A model generated the notes under the pieces. That model had not been told where the DNA came from, ran no database searches, and saw only the letters and a list, made by a program, of their open reading frames with translations. Positions 21,616-32,823 of a DNA stretch of 64,000 bases are shown piece after piece. The DNA lies in the NCBI GenBank assembly GCA_028571685.1, contig CM053156.1, positions 83,765,049 through 83,829,048 of the forward strand, written 5' to 3'. The translations under genes were made by a program, and so were the position numbers. Source of the stretch: Heterohyrax brucei (taxonomy: Eukaryota; Chordata; Mammalia; Hyracoidea; Procaviidae). Each line of letters starts with the position of its first letter. Within the stretch, counting starts at the first letter, position 1.

Positions 21616-23112
21616 AAGGAGATGCCTTTTAATGGAAGGCCACCCATAGTAGAGTCCTATCAGACATCAAGGAAAACAGAAGACCTGTTACTTTTCTAAG
21701 AAACGCTGCAGTAAAATTGGTACAGTTCTCCAGTTCATTTGATTGATGTAGACAACTCAACTGTATTTGAGGTTCCCCAGTGGCAAACGACACAAGTGAC
21801 TCATTGTCTCACTTTGAACCTTTGGATTACCTACTTGAACCATCTGCACTGATAAGATTAACCATGTCATTGCTGGCATGACAATTTCCACTGGGCTGTT
21901 CAAAACCTCAGCACACTGCATGCGCTCCAGGGCTTTTGCTTGCTCAAGCTTCATATGGTTAAATTCAGCCTCAATTAAACACAACATTATTGTCTAAAAA
22001 GCCCATTATTACTCTTGTTCAGCTGCCTAATTTCTTCCTATTAATATGTTCTTAAGGCTGTTGCAAACCACTTTTTCCAAGCTAATTTAGGAAACACATT
22101 TCACAAAGAGCAGGTAATTTTAAAAACATCATTCTAATGTTGCTCGTTCATTATTTCTCCAATAAACAATATAATTGGTTGAGGCCAAGGCCACCTACCG
22201 ACCAGGCAAATCTTGAACATTCAAGATATAAAACTTCTTCCTCAGCTCGATCTCATTATTTTACTGGAAAAGGTTAGACAATATAAAAATTGTAAGGTCC
22301 CTCCCCACCCCCATTATTCAGTCCCCTATAAAGCCACGTTTCTCCAGTCATGCCCTGGAGTGTGTTAGATATAATTGCAGAAACTCCACCAAAGAAAGGG
22401 TAGAATCTGTCACATCTGATTTTTACCAACTTCATATTGAAAGTTCTCAATATACAGTTTATTTTACTAAAGGACTTTATCTGTGTGTTTTGCAAGATAA
22501 AAAGACATGTGCATATGCCATCCACCATTCCCGGGGTATCATTTGGATGTTCAACCTCAGTTCAACCTTATTACATCCCTTCAACTCGAAAAACATGAAA
22601 AGGGCCCATCAACTTTAATTATAAACTGACTACATCGTCAAAACACAGAAAAAACCATTAGATGGACACGACAGAGACTTGCCTTCCATGCACAGTTACT
22701 TGCATGATTTGTTTTTAATGCACATTCAAATGTTATCCAACATAATGCCCTGTGTGTTAGAACTAATGCCACTGTTTCTAAAGGGAGGAAAATCTAATCT
22801 TATGAAGTGAAAGACTCATCGTTGTTTAATGGGGATGTAGGATGAAGAGCCCATGTGTCCTAGACACTCAAGGAAACAGGGATTCCCTGAAATTCATATT
22901 AAGATAATGGCAGTGGAATGAGTGAGAAAAGGTGGGCAAGAATGGTTGCACCACTTTAGAAAGTAATCAATCACTGAATCACACATGGAGAAATTCGTGA
23001 GATGCTGTGTGTTTTGTTATGTTTGTTTGTATCACTGTAATTATTTTTTCAGTTCAGGCAAGGAGACTTCTCTGTAATTGGGCCCAAATGTAACAGCTGT
23101 GACCTTCATATA
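21616..23112. other. No gene; unassigned sequence of 1.5 kb
   Basis: No SINE, LINE or LTR pattern that I recognise, apart from ordinary AT-rich stretches. Short open frames near 21757-21987 and 22274-22528 have no family features and no splice or start context, so I do not call them genes. Confidence 0.5.
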
Positions 23113-23312
23113 AAACCCAAACCTGTTGGCATCCGGTGAATTCCAACTCACAATCCCTAGGACAGAGTAGGACTGTCTCACAGGGTTCCCAAGGCTGCCA
23201 TCTGTATGAAAGCAGACTGGCACATCCTTCTCCTTCAGAGCAGCTTATAGATTTGAACCATAGACCATTTGGTTAGTAGCCCAGAGCTTAACCACTGTAC
23301 CACCAAGGTTCC
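23113..23312 (-). mobile_element. AfroSINE, long form
   Basis: Antisense copy from 'aacccaaacctgttggcatc' to 'tgtaccaccaaggttcc', including 'aaggctgccatctgtatgaa'. Confidence 0.9.
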
Positions 23313-23606
23313 TTAGATTTTCATGTGCACCCTTAAATTTTTAATAGGTTTATGGAAAACAATCCTTTATTTTAAGACAGGGGAATGATGCTATGATTGG
23401 TAATGCCTGAGTCACGTGATAAGTCCTGGAAGGAAGGATGGAGTTGTTTCCAGCCAAAGCACATGGGCCAAGAGTCAGGAAGAGTGGTTCCCCACAGGAA
23501 AGAGCACCGTTGCTAACAGAGGAAAGAGGAAAGGTGAACGCACACCAGATGGCACAAACCACGTTAGCTGAGCTTTTAGTTCCTGTGCTGTATTACATAT
23601 CTCCTC

Positions 23607-23767
23607 CCCAAGACCTGGTGGTGCAGTGTTTAAAAACTCAGGTGCTAGCCAAAAGGTTGGCAGTTTGAATCCATGAGCCACTCCTTGGAAACCCTATGGG
23701 ACAGCTCTACCGCATCCTATAGGTTCAGTGTGAGTCAGAATGGACTGGAAGGCAACAAGTTGTTGTT
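23607..23767 (+). mobile_element. AfroSINE copy
   Basis: Sense copy. 'agacctggtggtgcagtgtt' opens it, 'ccaaaaggttggcagtttga' follows, and it ends 'ggaaggcaacaagttgttg'. Confidence 0.9.
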
Positions 23768-24381
23768 TTCTGCTTTTCTTTGAGGAAGGCACTTTAAAGT
23801 AACCAGTCTGTTATACGAGACAGTATATGAAGTAGCCTTCCAGAAATAGCCATTGTGCTTACTGGGAAGGTATCACTGAGGGTATTTTTTTTGCTGCATA
23901 CTACACCTTCCCTTTTTTTTTTTTATAATCCATGTGAACAACTTTCTATCTTTTCTTAACATCAAAAGTAGTTATGATTCTTCTCAGGAATATGCTCAAT
24001 TTCATCTTCTGGATTTTGTGACCTGTGTAACTAATTGTGTCTATGTAAGGCTTCCTTCTTCGTGTTTTACCTGAAAAGAATACTAAGGTTCTACCTTTAG
24101 CCAGTGCACATATAGGAAGCTTCCATATGTTTTTTGTGGTTATTTCCTTTGCTATTTACTTGTAATTTTGCCTAGCTTAGGGTGCTTCATATTTTCTTAT
24201 AGGCCACAAACAGGTATTTTCTGGAGCAAACAGGAATAAAACTATATCACAAGTAACAAATTAAGTAGCTTCTAGGAGGCAGGCATGTAATGGGAATATG
24301 TCAGTGCTTTGCAAGGGAAGGAAGGCCGTGTGGACTCCTCCTGAGAGGGCAGACAATTAGCTTCATACGGAGAAGTGAGAC
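23768..24381. other. No gene; unassigned sequence
   Basis: T-runs at 23886-23893 and 23913-23925. I see no other structure. Confidence 0.5.
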
Positions 24382-24906
24382 TGTCTTAATCATCTAGTGC
24401 TGTTCTAACCGAAATACCACAGAGTGGATGGCTTTAACAAAGGAAAGTTTATCCTCACGTAGTCTGGTAGGCTAAAAGTCCAAATTAAGGGTGTCTGCTT
24501 CAGGGGAAGGCTTTCCCCCCTGTCAGCTCTGGATGAAAGTCCTTGTGTTGCATCAGTCTTTGGTCAGGGAGCATCTTAGTGCAGGGACCTCAGGTCTGAA
24601 GGATGCACTCTTCTCTGGTGCTGCTTTCTTGATGGTGTGATGTTCCCAATTCTCTGCTTGCTTGCTTTTCCTTCTATCTCTTGTAGGATGAAAAGATTAA
24701 GGGTGGGGCAAGCCATACTCCAGGGAAACTCCATTAACAGTGAAGCAGAGAGGTGATCCTATGAAGGGATTTATAGTCCCACCCTAATCCTTTAACATAC
24801 AGCATAGGAGAATCACAAAATGGAGGACAATCATAAAATATTGGAACTCATGGCCCAGCCATGTGGCTGCACACATTTTTGGAGGGACACAATTCAGTCC
24901 ACAACC
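24382..24906 (-). mobile_element. MaLR-like solo LTR, antisense
   Basis: It starts TGTCTTAATCATCTAG and ends in 'aattcagtccacaacc'. The flanks gagac (24377-24381) and aagac (24907-24911) are a plausible 5-base target duplication with one change. Confidence 0.83.
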
Positions 24907-24995
24907 AAGACCGTGTGGCCAGATCTTTCAAGAGAAGTTGGAAATCCAATTTTTATGTGAAATAACCTAACCCCCTGTAATCTTCCCCTGGCTCG

Positions 24996-25188
24996 TGTGA
25001 ACAGTAAACACCTGGGCTGATAATTGCAAGGTTGGAGGTTGCAGTCCACCTAGAGGCTCCTTGGAAGAAAGGCCTGGTGATCTACTTCTAGGAAAGGGAA
25101 CCACTGAACACCCTATAGAGCATAGTTCTATTCTGACACACAGGTGGTCACCATGAGCCAGGACTGACTTGGTGGCAAGTGGAACTGG
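24996..25188 (+). mobile_element. AfroSINE, 'disclosed middle' subtype
   Basis: Sense copy of a subtype whose centre reads 'gaaaggcctggtgatctact' and 'tattctgacacacaggtg'. The same middle is found in the tRNA-Gly-headed SINE at 15664 and the copy at 43428. Confidence 0.85.
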
Positions 25189-25198
25189 AAATAATGTA

Positions 25199-25262
25199 GT
25201 CATCATCTATCCATCTGCCTGTCTGTCCATCCGTCTGTCCGCCCATCCATCACCTATCTATC
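25199..25262. repeat. (CATC/TCTG)n tetranucleotide tract
   Basis: Interrupted tetranucleotide repeats (catctatccatctgcctgtc and variants) directly after the SINE tail. Confidence 0.85.
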
Positions 25263-25934
25263 TTTACCTAAGTCTCTTCTGTTCCATCTGTCTAAGACTC
25301 TGCTTAAGTGTGTATTAGACTCTCTAGTTACCCCTTTCACGTCTTTTAACCTCTATTTTCCAAGCACAGCACTGGGACTTCATGAGCAAGCAAAAGGGAA
25401 GAATATCTACACCAGGCCTGAGAGCAATATCCAGTTAACCATTTCTTGAAATGACAAAAAAGCTATTGTATTATCTTAAGTAATATCTTTCTTGTACAAC
25501 TACTGTACTAGGCTTTTAATAAAGAGTAAGTAAGACCACTTTCATCTCTGGGATGATCAGTTATTATCCATTAGTGTTAAGGTTCTATCTTTGAAAGTGA
25601 TTTGGGACAGTGAAATAACACTCTCCTGTTTCAGTGATTAAACAAAAATGTAATTGTCTCTCTGTGGGTGATAAAAATAAAAATACCTAGATGATTAAAC
25701 AAAAGCCTGATCACAGACACCATAACAGAGAACCAGCCCTAAGCCCTTGTAACAGCCTCCAGGTGATACGAAAAAATAGCAGCCCAACCTTACTCAGAAT
25801 CACCTGAGATTAAAAGGGCTTATAAGTACTGATACACAGGCTATCTCTAGAGATGGTCTTTAATTTGACTGGGGCAGTCCAGGTGAGAGCAGCAAGCAAC
25901 ACAGATGCCCCCGTGGTCTCCTTGTCTAGTCAAC
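25263..25934. other. No gene; unassigned sequence
   Basis: I recognise no repeat family, RNA gene or coding pattern. Confidence 0.5.
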
Positions 25935-26160
25935 CTTCGCATATGGTGATCACATGTACAATAGAACAAAACACTGCTTAGTCTGGCTTCATCTTCGTAG
26001 TAGTCTGCTTGTTACAGTCAATCTTTGGGGCAATTATACCAACCCGTCTCACCAAAAGTCCCTCTCGTCTTCTACGGCCCTCTACTTCTTCAAACATGTC
26101 CTCCTCCAGCGATTGATCTCTCTTGATGAACAAGTCCAAACCAAATGAGGCAGACAATGT
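25935..26160 (-). mobile_element. RTE 3'-end fragment
   Basis: The blocks 'aatagaacaaaacactgctt', 'catcttcgtagtagtc' and 'cctctacttcttcaaacatg' follow the RTE 3' coding order on the minus strand. The outermost tail is missing at 25935. Confidence 0.7.
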
Positions 26161-26275
26161 TTCATTGTGAGCCATTGGGTCTTCAGTGGCTGACTTTGGG
26201 AAGGAGATTGTCAGGCCCTTCTACAGTCTGCCTTAGTCTGGAAGACCTGCTGGTGTTTGGAATACTAGTGGCGTG
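26161..26275 (-). mobile_element. AfroSINE fragment
   Basis: 'cttcagtggctgactttggg' and 'aaggagattgtcaggccctt' match the middle of the long antisense SINE. Neither end is present. Confidence 0.55.
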
Positions 26276-26289
26276 CCACGTGTCAGGTT

Positions 26290-26384
26290 AGGTGATGTCG
26301 GGTTGGTTCTGACTCACAGCAACCCTGTGTAAAATAGAACAAAACACTGCCTGGTGCTGCACCATCTTCACAGTTGTTGCTATG
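26290..26384 (-). mobile_element. RTE 3' end, left part, split by an LTR
   Basis: It starts at the antisense RTE tail ('ggttctgactcacagcaacc') and runs to 'cacagttgttgctatg', where the LTR begins. It resumes at 26872. Confidence 0.85.
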
Positions 26385-26866
26385 TGTCTCAGTCATCTAG
26401 TGCTGCTATAACAGAAATACCACAAGTGGATGGCTTTAGCAAACAGAAGTTTATTCTTTCATAGTCTAGTAGGCCAGAAGTCCAAATTCTGAGCACCAGC
26501 TCCAGTGGTAGGCTTCCTCTGTCTCCCAACCCTGGAGGAAGGTCCTTGTCATCGATCTTCCCCAGATCTAGGAGCTTCTCAACTCAGCCATCCCAGGTCC
26601 AAAGGATGTACTAGTCCTATGCTTCTTTCTTGGTGGTATGAAGTGCCCATGTCTCTCTGCTTGCTTCTCTATTTTGCATCTCAGAAGAAGATTGGTTTAA
26701 AACACATCCTAATCTTGTAGACCGAGTCTTGCTTCATCAACGTAACTGCTGCTTACCATCTCAGTGTCACAGAGATGACAAAGTGGTGGACAGTCACACA
26801 GTATTTGGAATCATGGCCTGGCCAAGTTGGCAGATACCTAGGGGGAACACAGTGCAACCCATGACA
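26385..26866 (-). mobile_element. Complete MaLR-like solo LTR with target duplication
   Basis: The LTR begins TG and ends CA and is 482 bases. It is flanked on both sides by ctatg (26380-26384 and 26867-26871), a 5-base target duplication as expected for this class. Antisense orientation is shown by 'cagtcatctagtgctgctat' at the left. This copy fixes the boundaries of the family used elsewhere in the window. Confidence 0.92.
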
Positions 26867-26871
26867 CTATG

Positions 26872-27065
26872 TTTGAGCCTACTTTTTGTAGCCAGTGTGT
26901 CAATCCATCTTGTCAAGGGTCTCCCCCTGTTTTTACTGACCCTCTACTTTACCAAGCCTGATGCCCTTCTCCAGGAACTGGTCCCTCCTGGGAACATGTC
27001 CAAAGTACATGAGACAAAGTCTCATCATCCTTCCTTCTAAGGACCATTCGGGCTCTACCAGTGGT
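26872..27065 (-). mobile_element. RTE 3' region, right part, split by an LTR
   Basis: It continues the RTE with 'tgtcaatccatcttgtcaag', 'accaagcctgatgcccttct' and 'gtccaaagtacatgagacaa'. It is lost after 'aggaccattcgggctc', which marks the 5' truncation. Confidence 0.87.
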
Positions 27066-28024
27066 GTGGCTTTCGGCTTGCAAGCCACCCCAAGCTAACA
27101 CAATGACAGGTGGTGGCCTACACTCACAAGCAGTCATAAATTCTCACTGTTTTAAACAGCTTTCTCTAGCTGTTAAAAATGAGACTCAGCATTTCTGTGG
27201 TGATAGATAACAGATCGTCTGGTCTAATTCAATGGCCTAGTGCAGTGCTTGACCCAAAGAAAGAATTCTTAGTACACCCCAAAAAAATTGGTGGATGTTT
27301 GACAGAATGAAGACATGAACTAAAAAGTACCTTTTTTATATACTAGCCCAGTTATATTTTCCCCAGTTAGTCTAAAACTAACTGAAACAACATAATGAGT
27401 TTGCTCATGCAATTAGTTTAGTTCTTCTGGCCATCCACATCAATTATCAGGAAAGACAAAAACCAGCATTTGACTAGACATGGCTACTAAATAAAAGGTA
27501 TTACAGTATTTCTGTTTGCTCTCTCACTCTCTGCAGAGTCTATAAATACACCAGCCCAGATGAGCTTCGTCGGCTTCAGCTGAAGCAGATTGCAGTGGAG
27601 AGGTGGCCTTGGCTTGCTTGCTTCCTTCCTGTCACCTTTCACTTAGAATGAAAATCTCCTGTTTTGTTTCTGTGAATCATTGGTAGCACTTCCAAAGAGG
27701 GGAGTCAGGAGAATAAATCTTGGAAAGCTTGACCAAAGTTGGTTTGGCTTTCTACCATCATAGCTAGAGATGCAAATGTGGGGTTTTCATTTTTATGTAT
27801 AACCTTTCTGGAAGTATGTAAATAATAAAGCCAAAAAAATAGAAGGAATATTTTAGATGTTTTTGAGGGGATCCAGAACTGTGCTGGTTTCTACCTTAAG
27901 ATCATTAAAACCTGCTTGTTGCCAAACGTCGTTTCTGCCCACGGGTTGTAAGGGGGCTGAACTCTTCATGGACTGCAGATGTCAATGGCTGATTCAGAGA
28001 AGTGCTGGCTTGGGCGAGCGAATC
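27066..28024. other. No gene; unassigned sequence
   Basis: About 0.95 kb with no recognisable repeat or coding pattern. Confidence 0.5.
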
Positions 28025-28180
28025 CAAAAAGCCAATCCCACTGCTGTCCAGTTGATTCTGACTCATAGTGACCCTACAGGAAGGAGTAGAAGGGCTCCAT
28101 AGAGTTTTCAAGAAGCACCTGGCAGGTTCAAACTGCAGAGCTCATAGTTAGCAGACACAGCGAGTGAAGTCACCACTTAA
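28025..28180 (-). mobile_element. AfroSINE copy
   Basis: Antisense copy from 'gccaatcccactgctgtcca' to 'gaagtcaccacttaa'. The head is more diverged than the body. Confidence 0.83.
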
Positions 28181-28377
28181 AGATCTCTTGTGGTATTTGA
28201 AAACAAAATTAAATGAAGTTAGTATCTGCTTTGAATGTAATGACTATCTAAATGAACTTCAGTTTAGAAGGCAGTATCAGTTAATTGAACTAAAATATTG
28301 TTTGTTTTAAATAAATACTTTATGCCAAAGTGAGTTTTTTTTTTCTATGCCAGTGATCTTCATAAGATAGTATGTAT

Positions 28378-28868
28378 TTCTCATGGATTGAATTGTGGCC
28401 CCCCAAAATGTGTGTGGTAATTTGACTGGGCCATGATTGCTGGGACAGTGTCATATTCCTCCATGCTGTAAATCCTGCCTCCTCGATGTTAACTAGGGAG
28501 GAGGGGTGGCAGTTGTGTCAGTGGAGCAGGTGGTGCAAGGCTGCATTGTGCCTTGAAGCAATCTCTTAGGATCTAAAGGGAAGCAAGCAGAGAGTTGGGG
28601 ACTTCACACCATCAGGAAAGAAGCAGCGCTGGGAGCAGAGAGTGATCTTTGGAAGGGACTCAGGGTCCCAGCAACTCAGAAATTCCTAGTCCAGAGAAAG
28701 ATTGACAACAAGGACTTTCCTCCAGAACCAATAGAGAAAGCCTTCCCCTGGAGCTGATGTACTGAATTTGGATTTGTAGGCTAGCAGACTGTGGCAGAAT
28801 AAAATTTCTCTTTTAAAAGCCATCTACTTGTGGTATTTCTGTTACGGCGGCACTAGATGACTAAAACA
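28378..28868 (+). mobile_element. MaLR-like solo LTR, sense
   Basis: It starts near 'tcatggattgaattgtggcc' and ends 'ggcactagatgactaaaaca'. It includes the polyadenylation-type signal 'cagaataaaatttctctttt' near 28795-28814, as expected in the R/U5 part of an LTR. Sense orientation is opposite to most LTRs here. Confidence 0.85.
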
Positions 28869-29160
28869 GCATCCCAGGAATTGTTGCCTTCCTTCAATGC
28901 TTCCTTCCTCGCTCCTTTACTCTTGTTCATTTCCTTCCTTTTCTTCCTTCTTTCCTTCTTCCCTACTTTCCATTCCTTCCTTTTCTCCCCTTCTTTCTTC
29001 CTCTCCTTTTCTTTCTCACCTCCCTGTCTCTTTCCCGCTTCTCTCTCCCCCAACTCTAACTTCCCTCTCCTTTCTTGTCCTTCTCTCTCTCCTGCTCTCT
29101 TCTCTCTGTCATCCTCTCTCCCTCTGCCTCTCTTTCCCACCCAGCCTCTCACCTTATCCT
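28869..29160. repeat. Long pyrimidine (CT-rich) tract
   Basis: From about 28885 to 29155 the plus strand is overwhelmingly C and T (ttcc, cttt and ctct units). It abuts the 3' end of the LTR. Open frames on both strands here are compositional artefacts. Confidence 0.92.
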
Positions 29161-30234
29161 TTAGTAGCCACTTAGTCCAAGCACAGCGGGTAAGAAAGAA
29201 TGTTGCTGCTTTCTAGGGCACATCCACTCAGGCAAGGCACGGCCAAGGCAGGAGTGACTGACTTGTTCTTGAATTGACTGCCATAGATTGCAAACAGGAA
29301 ACTTCAAGTGGCTAAGAAATCATTGTTTTTAACTTTGAACTGGCAAACTAAATTCTTCCTTCTCTGTCTTAAAGGTCAGTGAGAAATGACTGCTTTGACC
29401 TACTTTCCTTTTCCTGGTTGATCTGCTTCCACTTTTCCAGTATTTAACTGTATTCTATCTAGTAGTGCAGCTCTGTGTGTACTTTAGATATCACGATTCT
29501 GAAACATATTATCTTTTACCTTTGTTAGGCTTAAAAATTTAAGGTTGTCACTAAATACTGTCAATTAATCAATTTATGATTGAAATAGCTTGCTTGTATT
29601 CATTAATATTAATCAGGGCATGCATTTTAACTAAGCTGGTACCCTTAGTTCAATTTGGCTTCAGATTCATCAGTTTGTATCAGTTGATTATTTTACTTAA
29701 TCAGTTTTTTTTTATAACTAACCTCAGGGTGTAAAACTAGCTTGGCCAGTGTGGGCACCAAGTTAACATACCTTTCTAATAAGAGAAAGAGGAAGTATGT
29801 AATTAAAATACTGTTAAAGCAGGTTTGAAGTCAAAAGGTACAAATTCAAAGTAATTATAATGTGACCTATGAGTTTATAGAGGACGGTGAACTTGACCCC
29901 AATGCTGACTTGAATGCTTCAAAATATTTACATTTTCACATGCCTTTCAACAGAGTTCACTGTAAGAGATCTTTTGTAAGATAATTTGACAATACATTCT
30001 ATAATAAGTGCAGAAATGTTGATAAACTTTGACAGTACAGTAACACTTGTGATGACCAGTTTTCAGGGAAGAGGCAGCACTGTCATCCAAACAACATTAG
30101 AAATATATCTGGGCATGGAGACACCTGTGGCAGTTATTACTTATAACAGCAAACCATTGGAAGCAGCATAAACGTCCAGCCATTGGAGACTGACCAAATA
30201 AATTACAGTCACATGAAATTGATGAGATTTTGAT
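29161..30234. other. No gene; unassigned sequence
   Basis: AT-rich, no recognised repeat. A 61-codon open frame at 29986-30171 has no family signature. Confidence 0.5.
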
Positions 30235-30383
30235 CTACTGGTTAAGTGCTATGGCTGCTAACAAAAACATCAGCAGTTTGAATCCACCAGGTGATCCTTG
30301 GAAACTCTACAAGGCAGTTCTACCTTGTCCTATAGGGTCATGATAAATTGGAATCCACTTGATGGTAATGAGCTTTATTATTA
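30235..30383 (+). mobile_element. AfroSINE copy
   Basis: Sense copy, from 'tactggttaagtgctatggc' to 'tgatggtaatgagctttatt'. The 5' head is partly lost. Confidence 0.85.
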
Positions 30384-30420
30384 TTATTAAAAATGAAAAT
30401 TATGAAGACATTGTAGGAAC

Positions 30421-30508
30421 AAAGAAACTCTGGGTGGTACAGATAAGGTGCTCAGCAGCTAACTGGAAGGTTGAAGATTCAAGTCTACCCAAAGCCACCT
30501 TGGATATC
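30421..30508 (+). mobile_element. AfroSINE, head only
   Basis: 'aaactctgggtggtacagat' to 'tcaagtctacccaaagccac'. Only the tRNA-like 5' half is present, which is unusual for a retroposon, since truncation normally removes the 5' end. Confidence 0.7.
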
Positions 30509-30714
30509 TGTGTTGTCAATAAGTATCTATGAGAATTGTGGAATCATAGCTGTTTTTTCAGGTGTATTTCTGGAGCATGTATGAGGCCTTAGATGAAGAG
30601 GTGGATGAGAAGGTGAGACATAAAGCTCAATGCAATAAGATCCTTGCATTCTGAGCCCCGTGATCTGGAACAGTGACCATGGCCATCCATTTAGGAGCTC
30701 TCTGGACCTTCTCC

Positions 30715-30888
30715 AAGCACTCCACCATTTTCGGCTTCTTTGTTTCTTACCTGCAAAATGGGGACAAGACAAGTGACGACCTCACACAGAGGTTCTTTAA
30801 GCTTTTAACAAATTATGATCTGTAGTTTGCTTATTCCAGTACCTGGCATATGGTAAACTCTCAACAAATGTCAGTTACTGTTGGTATT
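30715..30888 (+). mobile_element. MIR relic
   Basis: 'cttacctgcaaaatggggac' and the end 'cagtacctggcatatggtaa' followed by 'actctcaacaaatg' are MIR core and tail features in sense order. Confidence 0.7.
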
Positions 30889-31015
30889 AAGGAGACCTGG
30901 TGACACAGCAGTTAAATGCTCAGCTGCTTACCAAAACATCAGTAGTTCAAACCCACCAATAGCTCCATGGAGAAAAGACGTAGTAGTCTGCTTCCAAGAA
31001 GATTACAGCTTTGAC
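30889..31015 (+). mobile_element. AfroSINE, 5' part, split by L1
   Basis: Sense copy that reads through 'gtctgcttccaagaagatta' and 'cagcttt' and then breaks at the L1. The missing 3' end reappears at 32341. Confidence 0.85.
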
Positions 31016-32335
31016 TACAGATAGGAATATCATACAACCTAGCAATCCTGTTCCTAGGGAGACAGAAGAGCCATCACACTAATAGATACATGTATACCCA
31101 TGTTCACTGCAGCATTATTCACAATAGCAAAAAGATGGAAACAATCTAAATGCCCATCAATAGCTGAATGGATAAAGAAATTGCAATACCTAGACACACA
31201 ATAGAGTACTGTGCAATAATAAAGAACAATGATAAATCCGTAAAATATCTCACAGGGATGAATCTGGAGGGCATTATGTTGAGTAAATAGGTCAATCACA
31301 AAAGCACAAATACTATAAGGGACTACGATTTTAAAAAAACTCAAGAAAAGATTTACATATGAAAAGAAAGAATCTGACAGTTATGAGGGAGGACTGGAGG
31401 GGAGAATTCACTAACTAGATAGTAGAAAAGTGTTAACTGTGGTGAAAGGAAAGGCAATACACAAAATAGGAAAGATCAGCACAATTTGAAAGAGGCAAAA
31501 CTGTAGAAGCTTCATGGACACATCCAAACACCCTGAGGAACTGAAGTTACTGGGACTGAGGGCTGGGGACCATGGTCTCAGGGGTCATCTAGGTCAATTG
31601 ACATAACATAGTTCGTAAAGAAAATGTTCTACATTCAACTTTGGTGAGTAGTATCTGGAGTCTTAAAAGCTTTTAAGCTGGTATCTAAGATGCATTTATT
31701 GGTTCCATCCAGTATGGAGCAAAGGAAAATAAAGAAAACCAAAGACAAGAGGGATATATTAGTCCAGCAGACCAGTGGACCTTAAGTACCATGATCTCCA
31801 CCAAGCTGAGCCCAGAAAAACTAAATGGCACCTGGCTACTGTCAGTGGCTGCTCTGACAGGGATCACTACAAGGAGTCCCCAGCAGAGCGCAGGAAAAAT
31901 GTAGAACAAAATTCAAGTGCACACACACACATAGCCCAGATTTGCTAGTCTGACAGAGACTGGAGGATTCCTGGAGACAATGTCTCCTGGACACCCTTTT
32001 AACTCAGAAATGAAACCACACCTGAAGTTCATGTTTCAGCCAAAGATTAGACAGGTCTGTAAAATAAGCAGTTCAATCATGTATCCGAGACCAAATGGGC
32101 AACATCTGCCCCAAAGCAAAGATGAGAAGGCAGAAAGAACCATGAAAAACTTAACATCTGGAAATGGGGAAACTAGGATAGGGAACAGGACAGTGTGAAC
32201 ACATCTCAGGGCTGGCTACCTATCTCATAAAACAATTCGTATATGAATTTTGAATAAGAAAAAAATTTGCTCTGTGAATTTTTACCTAAAGCATGTGCAC
32301 AGGTGCACACGCACACACACATAAGCACATACCAA
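31016..32335 (+). mobile_element. L1 LINE 3' end, sense
   Basis: 5'-truncated copy: the last ORF2 codons (31020-31330) and then a long 3' UTR. It shares the block 'agaaaaactaaatggcacct' with the L1 UTRs at 59356 and, in reverse, at 91-1215. The A-rich tail has become 'gcacacacacataagcac'. The element is inserted in the SINE that flanks it. Confidence 0.85.
31024..31330 (+). pseudogene. L1 ORF2 C-terminus, inactivated
   Basis: The reading includes 'atgcccatcaatagctgaat' and 'ggataaagaaattgcaatac', encoding the CPSIAEWIKKLQYL-type L1 ORF2 C-terminal block. Stops follow within a few codons. No catalytic domain is present. Confidence 0.8.
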
Positions 32336-32340
32336 ACAGA

Positions 32341-32420
32341 CTTGGGAATCCTACTGGGCAGTTCTGCTTTGTCCTACAGGGTCACTGAGTCAGGGCTTAC
32401 TTGGCTGCAGTGGGTTTACT
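32341..32420 (+). mobile_element. AfroSINE, 3' part, split by L1
   Basis: 'cttgggaatcctactgggca' and 'tcctacagggtcactgagtc' continue the SINE from 31015. The joint 'acagcttt' / 'acagactt' is an imperfect target-duplication candidate. Confidence 0.82.
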
Positions 32421-32436
32421 ATTATTACCAATCCAC

Positions 32437-32651
32437 CACCTGTGTCAGTTTGTCATGCTGCAGGGGCTGGCTGTTTCTTTAATACTGGAAGCTATGCCAC
32501 CTGTGTTTCAAATACCAGCAGGGTCACCCACGGCAGACAGGATTCAGCAGAGTTTCCAGACTAAGTCACACTGAGAAAAAAGGCTAGTGATCTGCTGCTG
32601 AAAACTAGCCAGTGAAAACCCTATGTACCACAATACAGCATTGTCCATATA
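32437..32651 (+). mobile_element. RTE 5' region of a minimal RTE
   Basis: The blocks 'actggaagctatgccacctg', 'ataccagcagggtcaccca' and 'gaaaactagccagtgaaaac' are RTE 5' sequence. The same segment occurs inverted at 53336-53519. A SINE interrupts it at 32652. Confidence 0.75.
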
Positions 32652-32823
32652 AACCAAAAACCAAACCAAACCCACTGCCGTCAAGATGACTATGACTCAT
32701 AGCAGCCCTGTAGGACAGGATAGATCTACCTCACAGGGTTTCCAAGAAGCGGCAGGTAGATTTGATCCGCCAAACCTTTGGTTACAGCAGCCATGCTTTT
32801 AACCACTGCAGCGCCAGGGCTCT
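32652..32823 (-). mobile_element. AfroSINE nested in RTE, with target duplication
   Basis: Full-length antisense copy. It is flanked by attgtccatata (32640-32651) and attgtccaatata (32824-32836), a 12-13 base target duplication with a one-base length difference. Confidence 0.92.

Noticed and set aside
28853..29216. Open frames of about 100-119 codons on both strands
   Set aside because: They arise from the pyrimidine tract. The peptides are low-complexity Ser/Phe/Leu or Lys/Glu/Arg runs.
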